Shown here in pieces: positions 34,304-44,334 of a stretch of DNA of 64,000 bases. The DNA is from Rhodobacteraceae bacterium EL129 (lineage in GTDB: Bacteria > Pseudomonadota > Alphaproteobacteria > Rhodobacterales > Rhodobacteraceae): contig ONZJ01000002.1 in the NCBI GenBank assembly GCA_900313005.1, positions 975,001-1,039,000 on the forward strand. Direction: 5' to 3'. Each line of letters opens with the position of its first letter. Position 1 is the stretch's first letter. The notes beneath the pieces are model-generated. The model was given only the letters and a program-made list of their open reading frames with translations. It had not been told where the DNA came from and ran no database searches. The translations under genes were made by a program, and so were the position numbers.

Positions 34304-35080
34304 TTGTCTGAAGAACCTGCCGTCATCGAAATCCGCAACCTGCACAAGGCTTACGGCGCGCTTGAAGTGATCAAAGGCGTCGACATCACAGCCCGCAAGG
34401 GAGAAGTGATTTCGCTGATTGGATCGTCGGGTTCTGGCAAATCAACCATTCTGCGCTGCGCCAATCTGTTGGAGGACAGCCAGCAAGGGGACATCCTGTT
34501 CAAAGGAGAGCCTTTGAAATGGAAGGGCGAGGGGCTGAACCGCAGGCCCGCCGATCCCAAACAAGTCCTGCGTATCCGCACCAATCTGTCGATGGTGTTC
34601 CAGCAGTTTAACCTCTGGGCGCATATGAGCATTCTTGAGAATGTGATGGAGGCGCCCGTTACAGTCTTGGGTCGTGACAAGGCCGAGGCTGAAGCGGCAG
34701 CGCGCAAGTATCTCGACAAGGTCGGGATTGGCGACAAATGTGATGTTTATCCAGCTCAACTATCGGGGGGCCAGCAGCAGCGCGCCGCTATTGCACGCGG
34801 TCTGTGCATGGAGCCGGAGGCTCTGTTGTTTGATGAGCCCACTTCGGCCCTGGACCCTGAGCTGGAACAAGAAGTTGTCAAGGTGATCAAAGACCTGGCG
34901 TCCGAAGGACGGACCATGATGATTGTGACCCATGATATGAAAATGGCCGCAGATGTTTCGGATCACACTGTGTTCCTGCATCAGGGGCTGATCGAGGAAG
35001 AAGGCGCGCCGGATACACTCTTCGGCGCACCGAAATCTGAACGGCTGAAGCAATTCCTCAGCTCAACAATGGCCGTTTAA
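34304..35080 (+). CDS. Polar amino acid ABC transporter ATPase
   Basis: A 258-residue ABC ATPase of the HisP class. Walker A is GSSGSGKST, the signature LSGGQQQRAAIARGL, and Walker B LLFDEPTSALDPEL. The start at TTG 34304 (LSEEPAVIEIRNLHKAYG) gives the usual HisP length; an upstream frame to 34238 adds 22 residues that look non-conserved. It powers uptake of basic or polar amino acids with the genes that follow. Confidence 0.9.
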   Translation: MSEEPAVIEIRNLHKAYGALEVIKGVDITARKGEVISLIGSSGSGKSTILRCANLLEDSQQGDILFKGEPLKWKGEGLNRRPADPKQVLRIRTNLSMVFQQFNLWAHMSILENVMEAPVTVLGRDKAEAEAAARKYLDKVGIGDKCDVYPAQLSGGQQQRAAIARGLCMEPEALLFDEPTSALDPELEQEVVKVIKDLASEGRTMMIVTHDMKMAADVSDHTVFLHQGLIEEEGAPDTLFGAPKSERLKQFLSSTMAV

Positions 35081-35114
35081 AAAACTACCAAAAGATCTCA
35101 AGGGAGAGACTAAA

Positions 35115-35834
35115 ATGAACAAACTTATTCTTGGCGTATCAGCACTGGCGTTCACCGCCAGCATGTCGATGGCAATGGATGTGGTGCGCATGGGCACCGA
35201 GGGCGCTTACCCTCCGTGGAACTTCATCAATGACGCGGGCGAAGTCGACGGCTTCGAGCGCGAGCTGGGCGATGAGCTGTGCAAGCGTGCCGAGCTGACC
35301 TGTGAATGGGTCACAAACGAGTGGGACAGCATTATCCCCAACCTCGTCTCGGGCAACTACGACACAATCATCGCGGGCATGTCGATCACCGAAGAGCGTG
35401 ACGAAGTGATTGATTTCACTCAGAACTACACGCAGCCTGATCCAACCTTGTATGTCGCTATGTCAATGGACGCCGACGTCATGGGCGGTGTGATTGCCGC
35501 GCAAACCGGCACCATTCAGGCGTCACATATTGCGGACAGCGATGCAACACTGGTTGAATTCGCAACACCCGAAGAAACCATCGCAGCCGTACGCAACGGC
35601 GAAGCGGATGCTGTCTTTGCAGACGGGTCGTATTTGCTGCCCATCGCAGCTGAAGATGACAGCCTGATGGTTCTGGACAAGAAGGTCCTGCTGGGCGGCG
35701 GTGTCGGCATGGGCGTGCGCGAAAGCGACGGTGAGCTGAAAGCCAAGTTCGATGCAGCCATCGACAGCATGAAGGCGGATGGCTCGTTGAATGCGTTGAT
35801 CACCAAGTGGGAAATCGGCGAGACGTTTGAGTAA
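35115..35834 (+). CDS. Periplasmic amino acid-binding protein
   Basis: A 239-residue periplasmic solute-binding protein with a signal peptide (LILGVSALAFTASMSMA, residues 4-20) and the SBP family 3 pattern: VRMGTEGAYPPWNFINDAGEVDGFERELGDELCKR (in parts), then EWDSIIPNLVSGNYDTIIAGMSITEERDEVIDFTQ. It resembles lysine/arginine/ornithine or octopine binding proteins. It lies 34 bases after the ATPase gene and has a good RBS (AAGGGAGAG). Confidence 0.9.
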   Translation: MNKLILGVSALAFTASMSMAMDVVRMGTEGAYPPWNFINDAGEVDGFERELGDELCKRAELTCEWVTNEWDSIIPNLVSGNYDTIIAGMSITEERDEVIDFTQNYTQPDPTLYVAMSMDADVMGGVIAAQTGTIQASHIADSDATLVEFATPEETIAAVRNGEADAVFADGSYLLPIAAEDDSLMVLDKKVLLGGGVGMGVRESDGELKAKFDAAIDSMKADGSLNALITKWEIGETFE

Positions 35835-35858
35835 CTAGGCACTATCGGGGGGCAGAAA

Positions 35859-36161
35859 ATGAGATTCCCGTTTTTTGCCCCTCGAAAACCCAAAGCAGGA
35901 TTGGGTGTCTTTTGTGACGTGCGTTTGGCCGAAAATGCGGATGAGACCTGTGAAGGCTTCTTCGTCTGGGTCGCCGTCAGAACCCAAAACAAAGACGATG
36001 CGGTACGCGCCGCGATTGATTTCCTGACGGACGAAACTGTCACCTCGGTAGAGATACAAGAGGTCTCGGCTTTGATCGAAGATGATTTTGAAGACAGCCG
36101 CGAGACCCAGCAAATGGGCGGGCGTGCCTACTATGGCGGTGAAGACGGGGGACAGAACTGA
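35859..36161 (+). CDS. Small hypothetical protein within the ABC operon
   Basis: A 100-residue soluble protein inserted between the binding protein and the first permease. It is not recognisable: FFAPRKPKAGLGVFCDVRLAENADETCEGFFVWVAV then a helix-rich stretch (NKDDAVRAAIDFLTDETVTSVEIQEVSALIED, in parts). Its TGA is directly followed by the GTG of the permease (TGAGTG). The position suggests a role in, or regulation of, the transporter. No such gene is part of classical HisJQMP systems. Confidence 0.65.
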   Translation: MRFPFFAPRKPKAGLGVFCDVRLAENADETCEGFFVWVAVRTQNKDDAVRAAIDFLTDETVTSVEIQEVSALIEDDFEDSRETQQMGGRAYYGGEDGGQN

Positions 36162-37046
36162 GTGTTTTCTTACTGCGCAGATCCAAGCACCCTTGAGGGC
36201 CTGACATGGCTGTCGTGCTACCTGACCACAGGCAAGCACATGGGCTTTTACATGTCGTTTGGCACGGTGCTGTTGCTCTTGGCCATCACGGCGCCAACGG
36301 CGTTGGCGTTTGGGTTTGTAGGAGCCACTGCCGCACGGTCGCGGATTTGGCCGATCAATTGGATCGGAAAGGGTTATGTCGCTATTGTACGCGGTGTGCC
36401 TGATATCGCGTTTTTCCTCTTTTTTGTCATCGCGCTTGATCAGATGTTCGAATGGATGCGCCACAAGGTGAAATGCCCCGACTGGGATTTGCCCATCCGG
36501 CAAGGCAATGACTTTGTGGTCTGTCAGGCGGCTAAGCTGCCCCTGGGCGATAGCCCGCAATGGGTGCATGAGGTCTATGGATTTAGCCTGGCCATTCTGA
36601 CGTTTGCCATCGTTTTTGGAGCCTTTGCCGCCAACGTTCTTTTTGGGGCTATGCGCGCCGTTCCCCGTGGCCAGCTGGAAACGGCCGAGGCGTATGGAAT
36701 GAGCCGCAAGCAGACCTTCTGGCGCATTCTTGTGCCGCAGATGTGGGTTTTTGCCCTTCCCGGGTTAGGGAACCTGTGGATGGTGCTGATCAAAGCCACG
36801 CCGCTCCTGTTTCTGCTGGGGGTTGAGGACATCGTCTATTGGGCGCGCGAGCTGGGTGGCACCGCCAACCCGCGTTTTACAGAATACCCCCATGGCGATT
36901 GGCGCATCTGGTATTTCTCGGCGCTGCTGGTGTTTTATCTGGGTTTCACGAAAGTGTCCGAATTCTTCCTTGAAAAGCTGATGATCAAGCTGACCAAAGG
37001 TCAGGCCACGACGGGCGGAGAAACCCAAAGAAAGGCCGAAGCATGA
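36162..37046 (+). CDS. Amino acid ABC transporter permease (HisQ-like)
   Basis: A 294-residue inner-membrane permease with about five membrane segments (residues 24-50, 70-90, 140-160, 200-220, 255-275) and the EAA loop ETAEAYGMSRKQTFWRIL, where the ATPase docks. It is longer than HisQ because of an insertion around residues 96-128 (DMFEWMRHKVKCPDWDLP and on). Start is GTG 36162, directly after the preceding stop. It overlaps the next permease by four bases (ATGA). Confidence 0.88.
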   Translation: MFSYCADPSTLEGLTWLSCYLTTGKHMGFYMSFGTVLLLLAITAPTALAFGFVGATAARSRIWPINWIGKGYVAIVRGVPDIAFFLFFVIALDQMFEWMRHKVKCPDWDLPIRQGNDFVVCQAAKLPLGDSPQWVHEVYGFSLAILTFAIVFGAFAANVLFGAMRAVPRGQLETAEAYGMSRKQTFWRILVPQMWVFALPGLGNLWMVLIKATPLLFLLGVEDIVYWARELGGTANPRFTEYPHGDWRIWYFSALLVFYLGFTKVSEFFLEKLMIKLTKGQATTGGETQRKAEA

Positions 37047-37849
37047 GCTGTTTGCAGACCATACAGGACTATGGCCTGCGATCAGTGGGCTATGGGCAGC
37101 GGTTGTTGCCCAAAGAAGATTTTACCCTGTGCGAGCAATTCGTTCTGATCGGGTCAGGCATGATCTGGAATGTGTATTTCGGCTTTTTTGCCCTGATCGC
37201 GGGGTTCTTCCTGGCCACTGCTGTGGCGCTGGGCAAGGCGTCCAGCACAACCTGGATTCGCAAAACGGCCGAGTGGTTCGTTCTGATCTTCCGTGGATCG
37301 CCTCTCTTTATCCAGTTCTTCTTTGCCTATTTCGCTTTTTTGTCGCTCAAGGGCGTGTCGTCCTTTTTTGATCCCTTCACTGCCGCGTGGTTGGGTGCAC
37401 TGATTGTGCTCTTCCTGAACACCTCGGCTTACACCGGAGAGATTTTCTTTGGCGCGTTGCGCTCCATTCCCAAGGGAGATGTGGAGGCGGCAGACGCGTA
37501 TGGCTTCTCGGGCATGCCGCGCTTTCGCAAGATTGTCTGGCCCACCATGCTGCGGCTGGCCTGGCCTGCCTATACGAACGAGGCGATTTTTCTGTTTCAT
37601 GCCACAACGCTGGTATTCTTCACCGGGTTTCCCGCATGGCAACAGCGTGGCGACGCGCTCTATTATGCCAACTACTTTGCGGATAAGACGTTCAACCCGT
37701 TTGTGCCCTATCCGATCCTGGCGATGTATTTCATCATGATGACACTGGTGATCGTGGGGATCTTTGGGCTGATCAGCCGCCACTTGAACAAGCATCTCCC
37801 ACAAGAGGCGCGGATGACCAAACGCCCCCGGATGAACCTGATCCGCTGA
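37043..37849 (+). CDS. Amino acid ABC transporter permease (HisM-like)
   Basis: A 268-residue partner permease with membrane segments at about 30-60, 75-100, 110-130, 175-195 and 225-245, and the EAA loop VEAADAYGFSGMPRFRKIV. It pairs with the previous permease to form the channel. It starts inside the previous gene's stop (ATGA) and ends about 30 bases before the convergent gene's stop. Confidence 0.89.
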   Translation: MSCLQTIQDYGLRSVGYGQRLLPKEDFTLCEQFVLIGSGMIWNVYFGFFALIAGFFLATAVALGKASSTTWIRKTAEWFVLIFRGSPLFIQFFFAYFAFLSLKGVSSFFDPFTAAWLGALIVLFLNTSAYTGEIFFGALRSIPKGDVEAADAYGFSGMPRFRKIVWPTMLRLAWPAYTNEAIFLFHATTLVFFTGFPAWQQRGDALYYANYFADKTFNPFVPYPILAMYFIMMTLVIVGIFGLISRHLNKHLPQEARMTKRPRMNLIR

Positions 37850-37878
37850 TCCTAAGCGCCTCGCCGGTCAACTGGTCG

Positions 37879-38904
37879 TCACCCGCCGCAGATGCCCTGC
37901 AACCGCAGCCAGTCAGCATCGCTCAAGACAGCCGGAGGGGCTTCGGTGACAAAGGGATCCGCCTCGATCAGCCCCACTGTGGTTTCGCCCGAGATGTCGC
38001 GGGCATAGGCATAGGGTGTGGCTCGAATTTTCCAGGCGTGGAACCCTGCAAGCAAGACATTATCCGCCAGGGGTGCGCGCTGAGTGGTCAAAAGCGTCTC
38101 GGCGTAGGATTTCAAAACACCGTCGCGCATCTCGCCCGTGGCGAGCAGTCGGATGCTGGACTGCATACCACCGTGATCCAACACATCCCCCAAGGGATCA
38201 TGCAATTCGGCCCTCAGGCGTTCGGCAACCACATAGCCTGCCACGACGTCAGGGTCTTCGTAATCCTCGACCAGTGTCCGGCTCAGCAATACCGTCCCAC
38301 CGGGCAAATGAGTGGCTTTGTCTACACCTTGCCTTACGACTTTCAACTGCCCTGGCCCCTGAGGCGAAGGAATGCGATCTGCCAGGCGTTGCAGGACCGC
38401 CTGGCCGCCGGATTGATCGCAGGCCGGACCCGTCACTGACTGGATGTGCCCCAGAAGGGCCTTGCCGATTTCGGCGCGTTTGACCTGTGGCACGACCGAA
38501 ACTGCGTGATTGCGTGCAGCATCCGGCAACCAGAACACAACCAGCGCCACCACGACCGCAAGGCTGAGCCCCAACATCACCAGACGCACCCGGCCGGGAT
38601 GCGGGCGGCCCCGCTCAATCGCGCCGCGCAGCTTTTCGATGGCCTCGATCATCTCGATTTCGTTTTCGGCCACCTCAAGCGTCTCACCCGGGTCGCCGTC
38701 CGGGTGATAGAGCGCGGGACGCTGGCCCGGATTGGCCCGTTCGATGGCGGCCAGAGACCAATGCGCCAATGCGCGGTCGCGCGTGTCCGTGATGGTGAGT
38801 GTTGCATCTCCGATCGACACAATCACATCGGTGCGTTGCGCATCAGGTGCTGGGCGCCATAGCCCCGCCGCTTCGAGCCGCTGATATTCGTCAAGTGCTG
38901 TCAT
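37879..38904 (-). CDS. Membrane protein with a degenerate M48-like domain
   Basis: A 341-residue protein. Residues 1-100 form an acidic cytoplasmic part, 107-125 a membrane segment, and 140-330 a domain with HLPGGTVLLSRTLVEDYEDPDVVAGYVVAERL. In M48 metalloproteases LPGG and this strand lead to HExxH about 25 residues on; here the position reads A-E-R-L-R (227-231), so both zinc His residues are lost and the Glu stays. It is probably a non-catalytic relative. The substrate or partner is unknown. Convergent with the ABC operon. Confidence 0.68.
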   Translation of the reverse strand: MTALDEYQRLEAAGLWRPAPDAQRTDVIVSIGDATLTITDTRDRALAHWSLAAIERANPGQRPALYHPDGDPGETLEVAENEIEMIEAIEKLRGAIERGRPHPGRVRLVMLGLSLAVVVALVVFWLPDAARNHAVSVVPQVKRAEIGKALLGHIQSVTGPACDQSGGQAVLQRLADRIPSPQGPGQLKVVRQGVDKATHLPGGTVLLSRTLVEDYEDPDVVAGYVVAERLRAELHDPLGDVLDHGGMQSSIRLLATGEMRDGVLKSYAETLLTTQRAPLADNVLLAGFHAWKIRATPYAYARDISGETTVGLIEADPFVTEAPPAVLSDADWLRLQGICGG

Positions 38905-39000
38905 TGTCCGCCGGGCCTGCTCTGCCTCTTTTGCAGAACGTTAACACGGGTCTGTGCCTTCGGGCAATCGTGATGGGCTTGCGGGCAAGGCTGCAACATA

Positions 39001-39036
39001 AAACGCCCGGTTATCGTCTGGGACAACCGGGCGTTT
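39001..39036 (-). terminator. Terminator of ppaC
   Basis: AAACGCCCGGTT pairs with AACCGGGCGTTT (12 bp, 12-base loop) 20 bases past the ppaC stop on the minus strand, followed by a short T-run (TTTTA). Confidence 0.75.
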
Positions 39037-39056
39037 CGGGAACTTTGTACAGAAAA

Positions 39057-39977
39057 TCAGACTTTGAGGTTTGGAATGATCTGTTTTTTACGGCTCATAA
39101 CGCCAGGCAACACGACCGTGTCGCCTGAAACGGTGGCGTCAAAGCTCTTTTCTGCGACGCCTTTGGTTAGATCATTGGGAATCAGCATGGTGGCTTCCTC
39201 ATTGAGGATATCGACCACGAACAACAGCACCTGATCGACGCCGTCTTCTTTGGCCACGGCGGTCATGCTGTCCATCAAGCTGGCCTTGCGGTCAAGCACG
39301 GTGGCAGGAGCCGTGGTTTCCAGCACGGACACCCGGAAAGTGGTGTCGCCGACGCCGAATTCCTTGCTGTCCATACGCAGCAGTTCTGCATCCGAGAACG
39401 CCGAGACATCAGATTTGGCTGCAAACATCTCGGCTGCATATGCGCTGATATCGAGGCCCAGATCAGCCGCGAGCCTTTCGGCCACGGCGCGGTCATGCGG
39501 CGTGGTCGTCGGCGAGCGGAATTCCAGCGTGTCGGAGAGGATGCAGGTCAGGGCAGCACCTTTGACCCATGCGGGCATTTGGGCTGCGGCCTCTCCCATC
39601 AAGTCAACCATGATCGTCGCCGTACAGGCCAAGGGGCGCACTGTGATGTGAATGGGGCCTGCGGTTTCCAGACCGCCGACCAGTTTGTGGTGGTCGATGA
39701 TGGCTTGCACATCGGCGCTGTTGATATTCGCGGGCAGCTCGGCTGGGTTGTTGGTGTCCACGATCACGCAGGCCTGACCATCTTCCACATCCGAGATGAT
39801 GCGTGGCTTGGGCAGATCCCAGCGCTCCAGCATAAAGGCCGCTTCGGTGTTGGGCTCGCCCAGCAGGACAGCTTCGGCTGCGCCACCCAGGATGTCGTTG
39901 ATGTACCATGCCCAGAGGATGGGCGATCCGGTGGAATCTGTGTCGGGGGATTTGTGTCCGAAAACAAGTGTGGTCAT
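39057..39977 (-). CDS. ppaC: Manganese-dependent inorganic pyrophosphatase (family II)
   Basis: A 306-residue DHH-superfamily pyrophosphatase. The metal-binding motifs are GHKSPDTDS, VDTNNPAEL, DHHKLVG and a C-terminal MSRKKQIIP, where the Arg-Lys-Lys binds the substrate. It hydrolyses pyrophosphate in the cytoplasm. Family II enzymes are scattered in Proteobacteria; family I (Ppa) is more usual. The start ATG (39977) has an AAGGATC RBS. The stop is followed by a 12-bp terminator. Confidence 0.93.
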   Translation of the reverse strand: MTTLVFGHKSPDTDSTGSPILWAWYINDILGGAAEAVLLGEPNTEAAFMLERWDLPKPRIISDVEDGQACVIVDTNNPAELPANINSADVQAIIDHHKLVGGLETAGPIHITVRPLACTATIMVDLMGEAAAQMPAWVKGAALTCILSDTLEFRSPTTTPHDRAVAERLAADLGLDISAYAAEMFAAKSDVSAFSDAELLRMDSKEFGVGDTTFRVSVLETTAPATVLDRKASLMDSMTAVAKEDGVDQVLLFVVDILNEEATMLIPNDLTKGVAEKSFDATVSGDTVVLPGVMSRKKQIIPNLKV

Positions 39978-40075
39978 GGGGGAGATCCTTTTGGGAATAC
40001 ACTGTCGATTTTGCGCGCCTTATAGGCTTGCATGCGGGGCTTGTCACCCACCCCAACTGCGGCCAAATTGCAGGG

Positions 40076-40732
40076 ATGGAGAAACCTGCCGAAACCGCCC
40101 TGTATGCGCCTGTCAAATCTTGGTTGGAGGGGCAAGGGTATGTGGTGAAATCCGAAGTGGGCCCTGCGGATGTGGTGGGCATGCGTGGCGTGGACGAGGT
40201 GTTGATTGTCGAGCTGAAGACCACGTTTTCACTGACCCTTTTGCAGCAGGCCGTGGCACGGCAGGCGGTGAGTGAACAGGTGTATGTGGCTGTACCGCGC
40301 TGGAATGGTAAAGCCGGGTGGCGCACGTTCAAGGGCAACATTGGCTTGTGTCGGCGTTTGGGAATTGGTGTGCTGAGTGTTCGGCTGGAGGAGGCCGAGG
40401 TGCAGCTGCATTGCGAGCCGTCCGAATTTCGTCCCCGCAAATCCAAGGTGCGTCGAGCCAGGATGTTGAAAGAGTTTCACGCCCGCGACGGCGATCCCAA
40501 TGCAGGGGGCACACGAGGGCAGGTAACCACTGCCTACAAGCAGGATGCGATGCGCTGCGTGGCCTATCTCGCGGAGCATGGCCCCTGTGCTGGGGCCGTG
40601 GTGGCACGCGAGACTGGGGTCGCGCGCGCGACGTTGATCATGCGCGACAATTACTCGGGATGGTTTTTCCGTGTGGCGCGCGGGATGTATGCGGTGAGTG
40701 ATGCAGGCGCGCTGGCGGTGCAGGGAATGTAG
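40076..40732 (+). CDS. DUF2161 (PD-(D/E)xK-like) protein
   Basis: A 218-residue DUF2161 protein. The N-terminal half carries a nuclease-like core: a helix with PVKSWLEGQGYVVKSEVGPADVVG, then VDEVLIVELKTTFS, matching the D-x(n)-E-x-K metal site of PD-(D/E)xK folds. The C-terminal part is a winged-helix-like stretch (CVAYLAEHGPCAGAVVARETGVARATLIM). The start ATG 40076 gives the usual length; a longer frame overlaps ppaC. Function unknown; DNA binding or cleavage is possible. Its stop codon forms part of the repeat pair that follows. Confidence 0.78.
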   Translation: MEKPAETALYAPVKSWLEGQGYVVKSEVGPADVVGMRGVDEVLIVELKTTFSLTLLQQAVARQAVSEQVYVAVPRWNGKAGWRTFKGNIGLCRRLGIGVLSVRLEEAEVQLHCEPSEFRPRKSKVRRARMLKEFHARDGDPNAGGTRGQVTTAYKQDAMRCVAYLAEHGPCAGAVVARETGVARATLIMRDNYSGWFFRVARGMYAVSDAGALAVQGM

Positions 40733-40800
40733 ACCGGGCTTAGGCCCGGCACCCTATAACGCATTGCATTGGTCCAGTGCCGGGCTGAAGCCCGGCCTAC
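40729..40800. repeat. REP-like inverted pair between convergent genes
   Basis: Two 24-base units, 40729-40752 and 40777-40800, each with a C-rich palindromic core (CCGGGCTTAGGCCCGG; CCGGGCTGAAGCCCGG), are inverted repeats of each other (about 21 of 24 matches). The 24-base centre is TTGCATTGG-like. The arrangement resembles a BIME made of two REP units and would also fold into a strong double hairpin between convergent genes. Confidence 0.7.
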
Positions 40801-40807
40801 GCTGAGA

Positions 40808-41794
40808 TTATGGATCAAATTCCAGTCGCGTGATCGTAAACCCTTCTTGCGCCAGAAGGTTCAGCACGCCGGTTTGCCCCGGCAAATGCGCAGCCCCCAC
40901 GGCCATGAACACCTTTTGGCCCGTCGCTCGTTCCTTCAAACGCTCCACCCAGCCGATGTTACGGTCAGTCAGCATCTGTTGCTCCATCAGATCAAAATCG
41001 GCTTCAGCATCCGGCCCACCAAATTCCAGCGACACATGGCGCGAGTATTCCCATATGATCCCGGTTTCCTGCGCCAGATAGCGTTGGCGCAAGGTATAGG
41101 CCATGTCATCCGCATCCCCCGACCAGGCAAAGAATAGGCGGATCATGTCCAGTTGTTCTTCCTGAGGGAAGGAATCCAGCATGGTCAGCAATGCACGGTA
41201 ATCCTCAAGCGACTTGCTGGGGTTCTCAATCTCGGCGGCGTGGTTGCCGACTTTCATGTCGATGCCCTCGGCTTCCATTGCTCCCGCGCGGGTTTCGCAT
41301 GGGCCAATGCCCAGCATGATCGCAGCCCAAATAGGTTTGAACTTGGCGGCCATGAAGCCGGGAATGGCCCGTTCTTCCATCGCGGCCTTGTAGGTTTGCC
41401 AGTCTTCTTCGCCCAGAAGATCAATCAAGGTATCTCCTTGGGTGATGAACATGATCGACGGATCATTGGCGATTTCGGTTTGCAATTTTGCCTGATCATC
41501 GTTTGACACTTCAAGATAGACGACATCTGCGGCCTCGATTTGCGGGATCAGCGCTTGCAGGTGGGCGTCTGTTTGTTCGTGCGGGAAATGATAAGTGCCA
41601 AACATCGTGATCTGCGTCTGGCCTTTTTCGGCCCTCCACAACAGCCCATTGGGGTAGGGGGTGGCGCTTGCGCGCGCCTCAAGTTCGGCACGATCGTCTG
41701 CCGCCATCGCGGTGATCAAGTCTGTTCCGCCACAAGCTGCCCAAGCGGGTAACGCCTGTGAAATAGTTAACAATACCGCAAGAATAAGACGCAT
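40808..41794 (-). CDS. TraB/GumN family protein
   Basis: A 328-residue secreted protein with a signal peptide (LILAVLLTISQALPAWA) and the TraB/GumN (Tiki-like) fold: TMFGTYHFPHEQTDAHL, then FMAAKFKPIWAAIMLG and a C-terminal FMAVGAAHLPGQTGVLNLL. The conserved His and Glu residues of the fold are present. Some eukaryotic relatives are metalloproteases; activity in bacteria is unproven. It is convergent with the DUF2161 gene, with a repeat pair between. It stands upstream of the groESL region, transcribed away from it. Confidence 0.85.
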   Translation of the reverse strand: MRLILAVLLTISQALPAWAACGGTDLITAMAADDRAELEARASATPYPNGLLWRAEKGQTQITMFGTYHFPHEQTDAHLQALIPQIEAADVVYLEVSNDDQAKLQTEIANDPSIMFITQGDTLIDLLGEEDWQTYKAAMEERAIPGFMAAKFKPIWAAIMLGIGPCETRAGAMEAEGIDMKVGNHAAEIENPSKSLEDYRALLTMLDSFPQEEQLDMIRLFFAWSGDADDMAYTLRQRYLAQETGIIWEYSRHVSLEFGGPDAEADFDLMEQQMLTDRNIGWVERLKERATGQKVFMAVGAAHLPGQTGVLNLLAQEGFTITRLEFDP

Positions 41795-41885
41795 GAACCC
41801 AGCCTGTTACCTGTCAAAGTTAAGTTAATCTATTCCTGCGCCGTTCCTTTCGCAAATGAGATATGCAAAAATTTGAGCGAAGCTG

Positions 41886-41914
41886 TTGACTCACTTCGGA
41901 TCACTCCTTAGCTA
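41886..41914 (+). promoter_or_regulatory. Candidate groESL promoter
   Basis: TTGACT (41886-41891), a 17-base spacer, then TAGCTA (41909-41914), a weak -10 match. It lies just upstream of the CIRCE site. The -10 is only a fair match; an RpoH-type promoter could also lie here. Confidence 0.4.
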
Positions 41915-41921
41915 TGCGCCG

Positions 41922-41948
41922 TTAGCACTCGATTGCACTGAGTGATAA
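41922..41948. promoter_or_regulatory. CIRCE element (HrcA operator)
   Basis: TTAGCACTC, a 9-base spacer, GAGTGATAA: the CIRCE inverted repeat with one mismatch in the right half (consensus GAGTGCTAA). It lies 53 bases upstream of the groES ATG. HrcA bound here represses groESL in normal conditions. Confidence 0.9.
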
Positions 41949-42001
41949 CGGCCCCAACGAGGGGCCATTTGGGAGAAACTTTGAGCCAAGGAGCCAAAGC
42001 A

Positions 42002-42289
42002 ATGGCATTTACACCGCTCCACGACCGAGTGACTGTACGTCGCGTTGAAAGCGAAGAAAAAACAGCTGGTGGATTGATCATCCCCGAAAGCGCAAAAGAG
42101 AAACCAAGCGAAGGCGAAGTCGTCGCAGTGGGCTCTGGCGCGCGTGACGAAGATGGCAACCGTGTTGCTATGGACGTCAAACCAGGCGATCGCGTGTTGT
42201 TCGGCAAATGGTCCGGCACCGAGATCACTCTGGACGGCGAAGAGCTGCTGATCATGAAAGAGAACGATATTCTGGGTGTGATGTCGTAA
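42002..42289 (+). CDS. groS: Co-chaperonin GroES
   Basis: A 95-residue GroES ring subunit, full length: [34 protein letters not shown] (the mobile loop is [11 protein letters not shown]), then [11 protein letters not shown] and a C-terminal [11 protein letters not shown]. It caps GroEL. The ATG at 42002 follows CAAGGAGCC. It is the first gene of the groESL operon; a CIRCE element lies upstream. There is no sign of change from the family. Confidence 0.97.
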   Translation: MAFTPLHDRVTVRRVESEEKTAGGLIIPESAKEKPSEGEVVAVGSGARDEDGNRVAMDVKPGDRVLFGKWSGTEITLDGEELLIMKENDILGVMS

Positions 42290-42330
42290 GACACGCCCCC
42301 CTATCGCTTCATACCAATTTTAACAGATAG

Positions 42331-43995
<1,665 letters not shown>

Positions 43996-44020
43996 GTCAT
44001 CCCCCAACTTGAACAAGAGA

Positions 44021-44048
44021 AAGGGCTGCCCATGGGCAGCCCTTTTTT
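44021..44048 (+). terminator. Rho-independent terminator after groEL
   Basis: AAGGGCTGCC, loop CATG, GGCAGCCCTT, then TTTT. A 10-bp perfect stem. Confidence 0.93.
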
Positions 44049-44098
44049 CTTTGAAAAACATAGCGGATGTGTTGGCGTGTGTTTGAAAGAGGTGGGGG

Positions 44099-44311
44099 TT
44101 ACTTCCCGTCTGGCTCGTACACCAGAATATCGGCGGGTTGGCACTCCAAAGCCTCGCATATCTTCTCCAGCGTTTCAAACCGCACGCCTTTCACCTTGCC
44201 GGATTTCAGCAACGACACATTCTGTTCGGTGATGCCAACAAGCTCAGCCAGCTCTTTGGAGCGCATCTTGCGCCGCGCGAGCATCACATCCAGGGTCACT
44301 ACGATGGGCAT
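44099..44311 (-). CDS. Short XRE-family transcriptional regulator
   Basis: A 70-residue protein that is one Cro/C1-type HTH domain: RRKMRSKELAELVGITEQNVSLLKSGKVKGVRFETLEKICEAL (read in parts). It is 23 bases downstream of a DUF2975 membrane-protein gene, the typical pairing (YozG-YoaT-like). The pair may control its own expression, with the membrane protein adjusting regulator activity (inference). Target unknown. Confidence 0.85.
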   Translation of the reverse strand: MPIVVTLDVMLARRKMRSKELAELVGITEQNVSLLKSGKVKGVRFETLEKICEALECQPADILVYEPDGK

Positions 44312-44334
44312 CTTCCAGTCCTTACGCCTTCGCT

